Positions 1-8,194 of a DNA stretch of 56,524 nt are shown here, in pieces. Position 1 is the stretch's first letter. Each line of letters opens with the position of its first letter. The DNA comes from an uncultured Clostridia bacterium (GTDB lineage: Bacteria; Bacillota; Clostridia; Saccharofermentanales; DTU023), in contig CAKZWV010000024.1 of assembly GCA_937922005.1 (NCBI GenBank), positions 1-56,524 of the forward strand, given 5' to 3'. Made by a program: the position numbers and the translations under genes. The notes under the pieces were generated by a model, which was not told the DNA's origin, did not search any database, and was given only the letters and a program-made list of their open reading frames with translations.

Positions 1-214
1 TGAGCTTTTTGCGTTCCTCTAAGGAGGCCAAGAGATAGTTCTTGCCGGGTAAAAATTTTAGATCTTCTGTGACAGTTCCCCAATGAATCCGACGATAGAA
101 GCGTTTACCAGTATCGGGATCAATGCAAGCTGGTTGCGTGCTGGCGTAGCGGTAATTGGAATAGGCATGTATGGAGACTTTATATGAACTTGAGGGATCA
201 ATAGGTCTAGGCAT
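1..214 (-). CDS. Transposase, N-terminal part (runs off the window)
   Basis: Seventy-one codons from ATG at 214-212, preceded by AGGAG seven bases upstream. The protein begins MPRPIDPSSSYKV and continues with a stretch ending in a Lys-rich segment at the window edge, typical of the N-terminus of large DDE transposases of the IS4/IS1634 type. The catalytic domain is outside the window, but the fragment at 371-805 carries the matching DDE region of the same kind of enzyme. The family is inferred from recollection of similar transposases, so the subfamily name is uncertain. Confidence 0.75.
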   Translation of the reverse strand, partial: MPRPIDPSSSYKVSIHAYSNYRYASTQPACIDPDTGKRFYRRIHWGTVTEDLKFLPGKNYLLASLEERKKL

Positions 215-242
215 AAGGAATTCTCCTCTCAATAATAGTCTA

Positions 243-271
243 ATTATACTACACTCTAAAAAAGAAGTCAA
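243..271 (-). promoter_or_regulatory. Transposase promoter
   Basis: Reading leftward, TTGACT (266-271) and TATAAT (243-248) are separated by exactly 17 bp. That is five of six and six of six matches to the sigma-A consensus. The predicted transcript starts about 20 bases ahead of the transposase ribosome-binding site. Confidence 0.75.
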
Positions 272-289
272 GCATTACACAAAAAAAAT

Positions 290-309
290 AAGCCCTCCAT
301 TGAGGGCTT
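290..309. terminator. Hairpin guarding the IS end
   Basis: AAGCCCTC and GAGGGCTT form an 8-bp stem around a 4-base loop, with an A-run on the left and Ts on the right, so it could work in both directions. It sits upstream of the transposase promoter, where many IS elements block read-through transcription from outside. Confidence 0.6.
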
Positions 310-345
310 TTCAGGTGATAAAAATACAGAAATGTAGTTTCTGGG

Positions 346-367
346 ACAAACGGGTGCAAAAGTCAGA
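346..367. repeat. IS terminal sequence, second copy at 807-828
   Basis: ACAAACGGGTGCAAAAGTC plus three bases at 346-367 matches 807-828 except for one T/C change. The two copies bracket the transposase remnant as direct repeats. They are best read as the ends of two different elements: the left one pointing left, the right one ending at the remnant. Confidence 0.65.
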
Positions 368-370
368 AAA

Positions 371-805
371 CTAAGGGCCAAACGCCTCCACAAGAATGAG
401 CTTTTAGCTGTCGATTCAACGTGCTGTTCTACCTATGGATCCTCCTTAGCTGATATCCGCTACGGGAAGAACAAAGAGCATCTTCCCCTACTGCAGAGAT
501 TAGAGGTCATTGTCTATACCCTAGAAGGCCATATGCCTGTCTACTACCGCTCTTTCCTTGGAACTTACTTTGCGCCGATCGCAGATGTCCTAGGGGAAAT
601 GCGCCCTATCCGGTATATAGAGCATCCCCATACCAAGCCATTGCTGACTCCATTTGTAGGAAAGCAACTTGAGGTCTGCGAAGCTTTTGACTTAGATGTC
701 CCAGAAGGCTGCTCCCCATCCTACCCAGTCAGGCAGACCAGTAGGGGGAAATGTGGGCAGCCCAGAAAAAATCCTGTTATTCTTAATGCAGAATTAAGTT
801 CCTAG
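371..805 (+). pseudogene. Internally deleted transposase remnant
   Basis: An open frame without a proper start encodes the first-Asp region of a DDE transposase (AVDST, then SLADIRYGKNKE and VVYTLEGHMPVYYRSF-like residues). At about residue 60 it jumps straight to the C-terminal end, with the central catalytic core missing, and stops at TAG 803-805. The frame stays open across the join, so this is an in-frame deletion derivative and not a frameshift. The terminal sequence at 807-828 follows immediately. It cannot be active. Confidence 0.7.
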
Positions 806-860
806 TACAAACGGGCGCAAAAGTCAGATTCCTAAAGATGAAAATGCAAAAGAGAACATA

Positions 861-900
861 AAAAAGGCCTATTGATATTTCTTCTTGAAAATATCAATAG
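861..900 (-). terminator. Terminator of the ABC exporter operon
   Basis: CTATTGATATTT (869-880) pairs perfectly with AAATATCAATAG (889-900). On the minus strand the stem is followed by GCC and six Ts. It lies about 30 bases past the stop codon of the downstream exporter gene. Confidence 0.8.
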
Positions 901-930
901 ATCTAAATATAATTATTTAATTGACGAGTA

Positions 931-2361
931 TTAAGCTGGCCCTATATGATGGTTCAAATATATAATATTGAAATTTTCGTATTCACTCCTATATTTGGTA
1001 TCAGTGAATAAAAATGTTTTACCAGTATTTTTAAATTCTTCAAATATTAATAATCTAATAGCAAAATCTATAGAAAATAAATTATTGTCGATTAAAATCA
1101 CATCCTTACCTGATTGCAAAGCTCTGGCTATAGCAATCCTATCTATTTGTCCGCCTGATAGTTCATCACTAATTAGTTCTTTCCTATCCTTCAAATCATT
1201 TAATGTAAAACATTCTACAATTTCTCTATACCTATAAGGCTGACTGTCAGTAACTATATTATCATATAAATCTTCACTTAATACTGATGAATTTTTAAGA
1301 ACCAAACAATATTCTCTATTACTAGCAAGCTCTTTTAAAATTCTGCTCTTCCCAGAACCATTCTCTCCAATTAGTACGTTTACTTTACCAAAACTAATTC
1401 TATTTAAAATGTTATCAACATTAAAACTAGATTTATCTTTGCATAAATTGAAGTTCAGCTTATCATTAAAGGAATCTAAACTCACTTTTAAATCATTATT
1501 TATGACAACAAATGTCGATACATATGTCGATAAGTCATTTATGATAAAACTATAGCTTATCAACAAAGCAAGGTCTCCTACAGAAAAGTTTCTAAAATAT
1601 ATTACTGCCAAGAGTATTGCTATCAAATTCAAATCTACTAAAGATTGGTTGATTGTATTTATCATAATATTGAAATAACTATACTTAAACTTATCGCTCT
1701 TATTTTTCATTAAACGTTTATTATAGATATCAAAATATTTATTCTCCAGAGATTCAATCCTTATTTTTCTGCATTCAGCTATAACATCTTGGTATATCTT
1801 TATAAGGTTAGTTTCATTGTTTCTGATAATCATACTTTTATCGTAAAGCTTATCTTTTAGAAAATTCAATATGAAAAATATAAGTATAGGAACTACTAGT
1901 ATAACCATAGCTACATAAATATTTATTGAGGCAATTATAATAAACGCTATTATAGAGCCAACTACATTGCAAATTGTATCAACTCCATATGATATATATG
2001 ATACAATTGAATTAATATCATTTTGAATAGTATCTATAAATCTTCGGCTATTAGAATCCGAAACTTTTCTAGATTCAAGGCATTTGCTAATGATTCTCTC
2101 ATACATAACATTGGCCCACATATGTTGCGCCTTAATATCTATATCTGCTCCAAATTTTATAAGTGGAAATCTTAACAGAAAGATAATTGTATATAAAAAA
2201 ACAATGATTAATAAATTATTATTTTGATTTGTGTCAAAATAAAGTTTGATTAGGTATGATAATAACAAAGGAATATTATGTGCTAAAAGCCAAATTAGCA
2301 AGTCTAATACAAAATATTTAGGATATTCTTTAATTAAAGTTTTTACATTAATTTTTTCCAA
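931..2361 (-). CDS. ABC exporter half-transporter with degenerate ATP site
   Basis: An ABC exporter subunit: about five or six membrane helices in residues 15-280, then a nucleotide-binding domain with Walker A GENGSGKS and a good signature ELSGGQIDR. The Walker B region reads VILIDNN, so the catalytic Glu is Asn, and the switch His is replaced by Asp (FTDTK). This is the pattern of the non-hydrolysing partner of a heterodimer. The gene overlaps the 3' end of the preceding subunit by 14 bases. No ATG fits; TTG at 2361 is chosen because GAGGTG lies seven bases upstream, two codons inside the longest frame. The substrate is unknown; no peptidase domain is present. Very AT-rich relative to the rest of the window, which suggests transfer. 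Confidence 0.85.
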   Translation of the reverse strand: MEKINVKTLIKEYPKYFVLDLLIWLLAHNIPLLLSYLIKLYFDTNQNNNLLIIVFLYTIIFLLRFPLIKFGADIDIKAQHMWANVMYERIISKCLESRKVSDSNSRRFIDTIQNDINSIVSYISYGVDTICNVVGSIIAFIIIASINIYVAMVILVVPILIFFILNFLKDKLYDKSMIIRNNETNLIKIYQDVIAECRKIRIESLENKYFDIYNKRLMKNKSDKFKYSYFNIMINTINQSLVDLNLIAILLAVIYFRNFSVGDLALLISYSFIINDLSTYVSTFVVINNDLKVSLDSFNDKLNFNLCKDKSSFNVDNILNRISFGKVNVLIGENGSGKSRILKELASNREYCLVLKNSSVLSEDLYDNIVTDSQPYRYREIVECFTLNDLKDRKELISDELSGGQIDRIAIARALQSGKDVILIDNNLFSIDFAIRLLIFEEFKNTGKTFLFTDTKYRSEYENFNIIYLNHHIGPA

Positions 2362-3889
2362 GATCAATCACCTCGTCTGCCATGGCAATAATTCTCTCCT
2401 CATGACTGATAATAACTATGATCTTATCAATATTATCAGCAAGCTTAAAGAAAGCATCACATTTGCCTTCGTCAATCCCCAAAAACGTCTCATCCATTAT
2501 AATGATATCCTTATTTGAATTTAAAGCCTTAAGAAGATACAGACTCCTATATTCACCATTAGATAATCCATCCAATGGGGTGGCAAAATCCTTATTTGGA
2601 AGAAAAATATTTAGAGTTTTTATGGGGACTTGATTTTCACTAATCACATCAGCAATGATAGCTTCCTTAGATAATTCAATTTTTTGATCTATGTATTCTA
2701 TCTTTTCACTAATAGATTCTTTCTTAAGCATCCTTATATCAATATCATTATATTTTATACTTCCATCTATTGGATCAAATAGCCTAACCATCAAGTTAAT
2801 CAGTGTTGACTTACCCGATCCAGAGACTCCTCTTACAAGATATTTTTTCTTAGAGAAAGTGTAATTAAAATCTTTAAAAATTTCCTTCTCGGAATAGGAA
2901 AAACTTACGTTGGTAAATTCAATTTTTGATACTTTTTCACACAAATCATAATTCCCATATTCTAGTTTTCTAGAATTCAAATCTAAAAATCCAAATATTC
3001 TTTCTTTTACAATCCCTATATTAGGTAGAGTCTCTAATTGTAATCTTATCTCCATAATTGGATCTTCTATTAAATCAATATAATATATAAACAGATATAA
3101 GCTTCCCAAAGTTACTAGCTCATTGTTGATTAAAAATATACCTGATATCATCACAATTATCTTCATAGATGAAAACACAAAAATAGAACTAATCCAATAC
3201 TCATAAGAAATATAGTTTGATACAACTTCGTAACTAAAGAATTTCAATATTGATTTTCTCAACCTGTTTATTAAATAAGTATCTTTATCAATGTATACAA
3301 ACTCCTCCAATAAAGTAAAAGTCTCAGAGAATAGACTTATCATTCTATCATAAGTTTCCTTGGTATTTTTAACTTTGATTTTAGATTTTTCCTTAATTTT
3401 ATTTAATAAGATTAAGAACGCTATAATCATCACAATAAATAAAAATGAAAAATAAGATAACTTATTAACTGATACAATAAAAATTCCAGAAAGAATTAAA
3501 ATATTCTTAAATGTTATCGATAAAAAGTTTATATAAAAATCTATTAATGAGTCCACATCCTTATTTAAATTAATCAATTTTCCTTCATCTTCTCTAATAA
3601 TATTTAGATAACTAATATCAAGTAACTTAGACATCATTGTTTTTTTGAGATCATACTCTAATGAATAATTTAGATAATTTTCCAACAACATATCAAAAAT
3701 ATTAAAAATCCCCTTAGCTATCATCAGTAATACAATCACTAAGAAAATATTTTTCAATCTATATATATTTGAAATATTATCTATAAATTTAGATATATAA
3801 ATAGGATAAAACACCATTATTAAAGATATTAAAATAAGAAAAATACCATGAATAGCGATAATAAATTTTTTTCGTGAATCAATTTTCAT
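2348..3889 (-). CDS. ABC exporter half-transporter with canonical catalytic Glu
   Basis: A 513-residue partner subunit with about six membrane helices in the first 300 residues and a nucleotide-binding domain near residues 325-510. Walker A is GVSGSGKST, Walker B IIIMDET with the catalytic Glu, and the switch His is present (ISHEER). The signature is degenerate, GLSNGE in place of LSGGQ. A degenerate site is built from one subunit's Walker motifs and the other's signature, so the defects in the two proteins fall in the same composite site and leave one full site intact. AAAGAGGT precedes ATG 3889. It is the first gene of the pair, behind the promoter at 3928-3956. Confidence 0.88.
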   Translation of the reverse strand: MKIDSRKKFIIAIHGIFLILISLIMVFYPIYISKFIDNISNIYRLKNIFLVIVLLMIAKGIFNIFDMLLENYLNYSLEYDLKKTMMSKLLDISYLNIIREDEGKLINLNKDVDSLIDFYINFLSITFKNILILSGIFIVSVNKLSYFSFLFIVMIIAFLILLNKIKEKSKIKVKNTKETYDRMISLFSETFTLLEEFVYIDKDTYLINRLRKSILKFFSYEVVSNYISYEYWISSIFVFSSMKIIVMISGIFLINNELVTLGSLYLFIYYIDLIEDPIMEIRLQLETLPNIGIVKERIFGFLDLNSRKLEYGNYDLCEKVSKIEFTNVSFSYSEKEIFKDFNYTFSKKKYLVRGVSGSGKSTLINLMVRLFDPIDGSIKYNDIDIRMLKKESISEKIEYIDQKIELSKEAIIADVISENQVPIKTLNIFLPNKDFATPLDGLSNGEYRSLYLLKALNSNKDIIIMDETFLGIDEGKCDAFFKLADNIDKIIVIISHEERIIAMADEVIDLGKN

Positions 3890-3927
3890 AAATACCTCTT
3901 TAAATAATGAGCTGCTGCAAAACTATG

Positions 3928-3956
3928 ATTGTATCGTATCATCACTAGAATCACAA
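3928..3956 (-). promoter_or_regulatory. Promoter of the ABC exporter pair
   Basis: Leftward TTGTGA (3951-3956) and TACAAT (3928-3933) with a 17-bp spacer lie about 40 bases ahead of the first exporter start codon. Four and five of six bases match the sigma-A consensus. It lies downstream of the possible peptide gene, so the exporter can be expressed separately. Confidence 0.6.
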
Positions 3957-4059
3957 CATGAAATTTTCAGTCTCGTTTGATAACTTATTGAAATTTTTGT
4001 ATGTGGTCTTTAGTTGAAATCTACAAATTCTTGATTCTGCAACAGTCCTTGTGTTTTTA

Positions 4060-4128
4060 CTATGCCTTCTTAATTATTCTAATTTTCGCGACATTTTTTG
4101 TAGAAATGCTACCATTACATTTAGACAT
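4060..4128 (-). CDS. Possible 22-residue peptide gene ahead of the exporter
   Basis: ATG at 4128-4126 with AAGGTG five bases upstream opens a 22-codon frame ending at TAG 4062-4060. The peptide starts MSKCNGSIST and ends KIRIIKKA: one Cys near the N-terminus and a strongly basic C-terminus (four Lys, one Arg in the last eight or so residues). It lies 24 bases past the stop of the hsdS remnant and 170 bases before the exporter pair, all on one strand. It could be an export substrate or signal, or chance in AT-rich DNA. No family was recognised and nothing but position and the ribosome-binding site supports translation. Confidence 0.35.
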   Translation of the reverse strand: MSKCNGSISTKNVAKIRIIKKA

Positions 4129-4151
4129 AAATTCACCTTCTTTAAATTTAT

Positions 4152-4699
4152 TTATAAATAATATATATTATTATTTATCTGCTGATTATTTTCTATTCTT
4201 TCATCCAAGGCTGCCAGAATACTGGCAATCTTTACTTGTTCTCGTTTCAAGGAGGGAACCATGACTTTAACATTTCTCATTCGGCTGCCAGAGATTTCTT
4301 TAAAGGTCGTTCCGCTGCTCATATGTTGAATATGGGGGTATGGTACTTGAGCAAATAATACAAAAAGAGATAATCTGTATTTTCTCCTGGTACAATACTC
4401 TTAAAGCCCTGGCTGGTACACAAAGGATTAGCTGCGATCGCTACATAACCTATGGGGGCCCGTGAAGAAAACAAGATGGAATATTTGGGCATAAGCTGCG
4501 TTGAGCAGCTTGCATACCCCTCCTCTGTGATCATTTGGGATCCTTTCGAAATAAATCTTCCCTGAAAACCCGCTAGGTCTTTTGGTCTGATCCAGGCGAT
4601 GGTACCTCCGGTATAGTATTCCGGCTTACGTGTTGATGGGGTTGCTCCTCCCACAACTTCTCCAAGGTCGCCCAAGCTACAAGATGTCCATTTACTCAT
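4152..4699 (-). pseudogene. hsdS: Type I restriction specificity subunit, 5' half, frameshifted
   Basis: ATG 4699, preceded by AAAGGAG, opens an HsdS target-recognition domain (LGDLGEVVGGATPST, then a Trp-Ile-Arg-Pro region). The frame breaks at a C-run near 4325-4330. One frame over, the HsdS sequence resumes (IQHMSSGTTFKEIS, then SLKREQVKIASILAALDERIENNQQ) and stops at 4152 in the central conserved helix. So it is a single recognition half with a one-base frameshift. No hsdM, hsdR or second hsdS is in the window. Together with the adjacent recombinase it resembles a phase-variable hsdS locus reduced to a remnant. Confidence 0.8.
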
Positions 4700-4744
4700 A
4701 ATTGCTCCTTTTACCTTAATAACTGCCGCTCAATACAAAGTCAA

Positions 4745-5449
4745 TCACCCAATATACTTCTTATGCGCCATTTTGACATTGCTATCCTTAACCATCGCAT
4801 ATTGCAAGGTCGTGTCGATGCGCTGATGGCCGAGCAGATGCTGGACCTGCTCAATCGGCATCCCCTTGTCGATGGCCGTAGTGGCCAAGGTCCGCCGAAA
4901 TTTATGTGGATGCACATGTGGAATGTCCAGCTTCCTGCCGAGGGCCCGGAGCCGATTCTCGATCCCCCCGATTTGGAGGCGATCGTGAGGGGCATGCAGG
5001 GTCACAAAGAGGGCTGGATTGCTATCAGTCCTACTCTGCAAATACTCCTGCAAATGTAGCTTTGTTCTAGCATCAAAATACACCATTCTTTCTTTATCGC
5101 CTTTTCCCAAGACAACGCATTCTCTTTCTGCAAAGTTAATGTCAGCCCGGTCGAGGCGAGCCATCTCTCCCACCCGCATCCCCGTCGAGGCCAACATATC
5201 AATCATAGCAAGGTCCCGGGGATGGCTACAATGGTCACGCATCCGCTCGAGTTGCTCATCTGTGTAGCTAGCTTTGAGCTTGGTAGCTGTCTTGATCTTG
5301 TGAATCCGCCGTACAGGGCTTTTGATGATATAATCTTCGTCCTCCAGCCAGGCAAAAAAACTGGATAGGATCCGCCGCATATTGTCGATCGTTACTCGAC
5401 TAGATTGCCTCGCAGCTTGATATTGCGTCTTGGGGACTATATCGACATC
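4745..5449 (-). pseudogene. Tyrosine recombinase (hsdS-inversion type), N-terminally truncated
   Basis: The catalytic domain is complete: Arg in STGMRVGEM, a Lys-containing GKGDKER turn, HPHKFRRT (His-x-x-Arg), HLLGH and the Tyr nucleophile in TLQYAM. From the first internal ATG (5380) it is 211 residues; the frame stays open, with recognisable SAM-like-domain residues, to about 5449, where it collides with the end of the ADP-ribosylglycohydrolase gene. Most of the N-terminal core-binding domain, and any start signal, is gone. Recombinases of this type are known to lie beside invertible hsdS genes, and one hsdS half lies 45 bases downstream. A short N-terminal version may still be translated, but binding would be impaired. 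Confidence 0.75.
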
Positions 5450-6333
5450 TATGATATGACCCAGGCGGTGGAGGATGGTGCCACAAGGCCAGTGTCATGC
5501 CAACGCTTGAGAACATCCTTCAGCGGTTCATCCAAATAGGAATAAGCCTTATCTTTGATCCAGTCAGCTATGCCATAGGCAGCCTCTGCAATGCTGCCTG
5601 TAATAGCCGCAATAGTGTCGCTGTCACCCCCAAGGGAGATGGCATTGCGGATAGCATCCTCAAAGTCTGTACTTTCTAGAAATGCAATAATCGCTTGTGG
5701 TACCGTTTCCTGACAACTCACATGAAAGGTGTAAAGTGGACGAATCTCATCCAAGGACCGTGAGAGATTATAGCCGTATAGCTGTTCGATATGGTCCTTC
5801 AAGCGCCTTTTGCATGCTGCCGGATCATCGTTTATGGCCTGTTCGTCTTTGCCGTGGTAGCCTCCAAAGTAATACCGGGTCAGGAAAATGGCGTCAGCCG
5901 TTGCAACAGCGCCTTTAATCCCTTCCGGATGGTTGTGGGTAATCTTGGCGGAAAGCTCTGCCATGGCTCTGACTTCGGTTGGCACGATCCCAGTTCCTAT
6001 AAATTCTTCATAATTGCCAAGCCATCCACAAGGCGAAACACGCATTGCCGAACCATTCCCATAGCTGTTATATGGTACATTGTCATCCGAGAAGAGCCAC
6101 GTAAAAAACCTATCCCCATAGCCAACATCGGGATACATCTTACCATATTGCTTAAAGGCCGCAATGAAATCATCTTTCTTACCACCGTTCATGATTGCCT
6201 CAGCCACAGCACAAGTCATAACGCTATCATCCGTAAAGGCACAGTCATCCCGAAACAGGGGAAAATCCTTCGTTTTGATATTATCCCACTCATAGACAGA
6301 GCCTACAATATCCCCAATGATTGCTCCAAGCAT
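5449..6333 (-). CDS. ADP-ribosylglycohydrolase family protein
   Basis: A 294-residue cytoplasmic enzyme expected to remove ADP-ribose from protein or small-molecule substrates, with two Mg ions. The family motifs are all present: FTDDSVMT near residue 40, the GNGSAMRVSP loop near 100 and the GGDSDTIAAITGSIAEA segment near 235. The start at 6333 is chosen for MLGAIIGDI, the usual family N-terminus, with AAAGGAGGTG six bases upstream. A longer in-frame extension upstream is tandem repeat sequence and not protein. The C-terminus meets the truncated recombinase, so the last few residues may be foreign. Its target is unknown; the window's Fic and hydrolase genes suggest nucleotide-modification biology, but no link is shown. 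Confidence 0.85.
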   Translation of the reverse strand: MLGAIIGDIVGSVYEWDNIKTKDFPLFRDDCAFTDDSVMTCAVAEAIMNGGKKDDFIAAFKQYGKMYPDVGYGDRFFTWLFSDDNVPYNSYGNGSAMRVSPCGWLGNYEEFIGTGIVPTEVRAMAELSAKITHNHPEGIKGAVATADAIFLTRYYFGGYHGKDEQAINDDPAACKRRLKDHIEQLYGYNLSRSLDEIRPLYTFHVSCQETVPQAIIAFLESTDFEDAIRNAISLGGDSDTIAAITGSIAEAAYGIADWIKDKAYSYLDEPLKDVLKRWHDTGLVAPSSTAWVIS

Positions 6334-6375
6334 GCCATACACCTCCTTTATCTTCGACCTAGGTATCTCAGGAAT

Positions 6376-6465
6376 CATCCCTGCAATGCCGTTCCCTACA
6401 ATTCCATTTGACACAATGCCGGTCCATATAATGCCGTTCCACACAATGCTGATCCACACAATGCT
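6376..6465. repeat. Six imperfect 15-bp tandem repeats
   Basis: The unit resembles CACAATGCCGTTCCA and is repeated about six times with drift, ending roughly 40 bases upstream of the ribosome-binding site of the ADP-ribosylglycohydrolase gene. It happens to be open in one frame, which explains a Gly/Ile/Asn-rich false N-terminal extension. Confidence 0.75.
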
Positions 6466-6835
6466 GCATGCGTCACATTAAAACGATCCTAACACGTCCC
6501 AGCTGAGAGGTCAACTTGCGCCTAACACCGTGCGTGATCCGGTGCCTAAGAAAAATATCAGAAAAATTGTCAGAAGCGCCATAGTTTTATCTGATAAATC
6601 GTCATTTTAATCACTATCATCTTAGATAATTCGGCGTTATCATATTTTATAGTTCAGAAAAATGTGTTATCCTAGGCTTATGTACGGATGGATTAGCCAA
6701 TCTCTAAGCTAGGCCATTAGGTAATCTGTTCCCTGAACAGTTAGGTGATCTTTCTTTGAATCGTTAGGTGATCCGTCAGTTGATCTACTGGATCATCATC
6801 GACAATCTGAAGGGATCTGAAAGGATGGTGGCGAT
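6466..6835. repeat. Intergenic region with three TTAGGTGATC-type repeats
   Basis: No gene was found between the two divergent genes. At about 6714-6785 a unit near 23 bp long, beginning TTAGGTGATC or TTAGGTAATC, occurs three times. The part at 6540-6700 is AT-rich without a convincing promoter; the rightward ATPase gene must start somewhere here. Confidence 0.5.
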
Positions 6836-8128
6836 ATGAAGCGTAAGGCGATGCAGGCTATGATCGATTGGAAAAATGATCCGGAGCGAAAGCCCCTGGT
6901 CCTGCGAGGAGCTAGGCAGGTGGGCAAAACCTGGTTGATGAAGGAGTTGGGGAGGATGGCCTATCAGAAGGTCGCTTACTTCAATTTCGACGAAGAGGAT
7001 GAGTTGAAATCAATCTTTGTGGCTAATAAAAATCCTCAGCGGATCATTGAGCTCCTCTCGTTGATCTCCGGCGAAGCAATACTCCCCCAAAAGACCCTAT
7101 TGATTTTTGATGAAATCCAGGAATGTCCCGAGGCGTTAAATACCCTCAAATACTTCAAGGAAAAGGCTAATGATTATCATGTGATAGCTGCTGGTAGCCT
7201 TTTGGGAACGCTCTTAGCGAGTCCGAAATCTTACCCTGTAGGAATGGTCAACCTGCTTGATCTCACCCCCCTATCCTTTGAGGAGTTTTTAGAAGCGACT
7301 GACCCTACCATCTACACCTACTACGAAAGTATTCAAAAAGACCAAATCATCGAGGATATCTTCCATCAACGCTTAACGGAGGCATATAACTACTACCTCA
7401 TCATGGGCGGTATGCCAGAATGTGTCTCCCTTTGGGTTAAGTATAAGGATCCGGCTAGGGTGGACAAGTGCCAGCGGGAACTCATTGATATCTATGAAAA
7501 TGATTTCTCCAAGCACAACGGTCAGGTCAATAGTGGGCGAATTCTCATGGTTTTTCGTAGTATCGTCTCCCAGCTGGCAAAGCCCAACGAAAAATTCATG
7601 TACGGAGCAGTCCGTGAAGGGGGGAGGGCCCGAGACTTTGAGGAAGCAATCGAATGGCTTGTCTCAGCAGGCATGCTTAACCGGGTCTACAATGTCTCTA
7701 AAATGGAGCATCCCCTCTCGGCCTTTGATAAGTTAGACCAGTTTAAACTTTTTGTCTTTGATACCGGTCTACTCAAACACATGGCCGGAATCGCTAACAG
7801 CGCCATCCTTCTAAAATCAGACTATCAGTTCAAAGGCCAGCTCACTGAAAACTACGTCCTCCAACAAATACTCCCGCAATTTTCCCAGTCACCCCGCTAT
7901 TATGCGGATAAGAATAGCGAGATTGACTTTGTCCTCCAGCACGGAACGGAAATTATTCCCATCGAAGCCAAGGCCGGGGAAGACAAATCCGCTCCTTCCT
8001 TCAAGCGTTATATCGCTGTCCACCAACCAGTCCACGCCCTCCGCTTTTCAAAACGCAATTATCGTCAAGATGGCCCCCTGACAAATATTCCCCTCTACCT
8101 TGCTTGCAAAACCAAGGACCTCCTTTGA
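6836..8128 (+). CDS. AAA ATPase with DUF4143 domain
   Basis: A 430-residue protein with an N-terminal P-loop ATPase (Walker A GARQVGKT near residue 26, Walker B LLIFDEIQ near 98, sensor AAGSLLG near 126) and the C-terminal restriction-nuclease-like DUF4143 domain that defines this widespread family. The C-terminal part contains a PD-like site, SEIDFVLQHG followed by PIEAKAG. The role of the family is not established; members are common in accessory regions and often polymorphic. A solitary gene with GGTGG close to the start ATG. The motif CAAATACTCCCGC lies inside it at 7865-7877. Confidence 0.88.
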   Translation: MKRKAMQAMIDWKNDPERKPLVLRGARQVGKTWLMKELGRMAYQKVAYFNFDEEDELKSIFVANKNPQRIIELLSLISGEAILPQKTLLIFDEIQECPEALNTLKYFKEKANDYHVIAAGSLLGTLLASPKSYPVGMVNLLDLTPLSFEEFLEATDPTIYTYYESIQKDQIIEDIFHQRLTEAYNYYLIMGGMPECVSLWVKYKDPARVDKCQRELIDIYENDFSKHNGQVNSGRILMVFRSIVSQLAKPNEKFMYGAVREGGRARDFEEAIEWLVSAGMLNRVYNVSKMEHPLSAFDKLDQFKLFVFDTGLLKHMAGIANSAILLKSDYQFKGQLTENYVLQQILPQFSQSPRYYADKNSEIDFVLQHGTEIIPIEAKAGEDKSAPSFKRYIAVHQPVHALRFSKRNYRQDGPLTNIPLYLACKTKDLL

Positions 8129-8138
8129 GGGCTGTTGA

Positions 8139-8168
8139 TTGACATCTTCCCTCAAAAACGCCTAGAAT
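8139..8168 (+). promoter_or_regulatory. Promoter of ktrBA
   Basis: Perfect TTGACA (8139-8144), an 18-bp spacer and TAGAAT (8163-8168). It lies 27 bases before the ktrB start, with GAGGAGGAG as ribosome-binding site between them. Confidence 0.75.
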
Positions 8169-8194
8169 AGGGGGATTGAGGAGGAGCTTGGAGC

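Larger units (their letters stand above)
1..367 (-). mobile_element. Edge of an insertion sequence (IS4/IS1634-like), upstream end only
   Basis: The right-hand (transposase-upstream) end of an IS lies here. It contains the start of a leftward transposase gene, a consensus promoter, a short terminator-like hairpin between the promoter and the end, and a terminal sequence at 346-367. That terminal sequence recurs, with one mismatch in 22 bases, just beyond the stop codon of the related fragment at 807-828. For an element with terminal inverted repeats both positions should read outward in the same direction, and they do. The rest of the element lies outside the window, so target duplications cannot be assessed. 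Confidence 0.7.

Noticed and set aside
171..374. A 67-residue rightward frame at the left end
   Set aside because: It runs antisense across the transposase start and the IS end; promoter and ribosome-binding site point the other way.
4001..4264. An 87-residue rightward frame, hydrophobic
   Set aside because: It is antisense to the hsdS remnant and the possible peptide gene and has no ribosome-binding site; its hydrophobic character comes from AT-rich DNA.
6334..6459. A 42-residue N-terminal extension of the ADP-ribosylglycohydrolase
   Set aside because: It is translated tandem repeat; a strong ribosome-binding site and the family N-terminus are at 6333.
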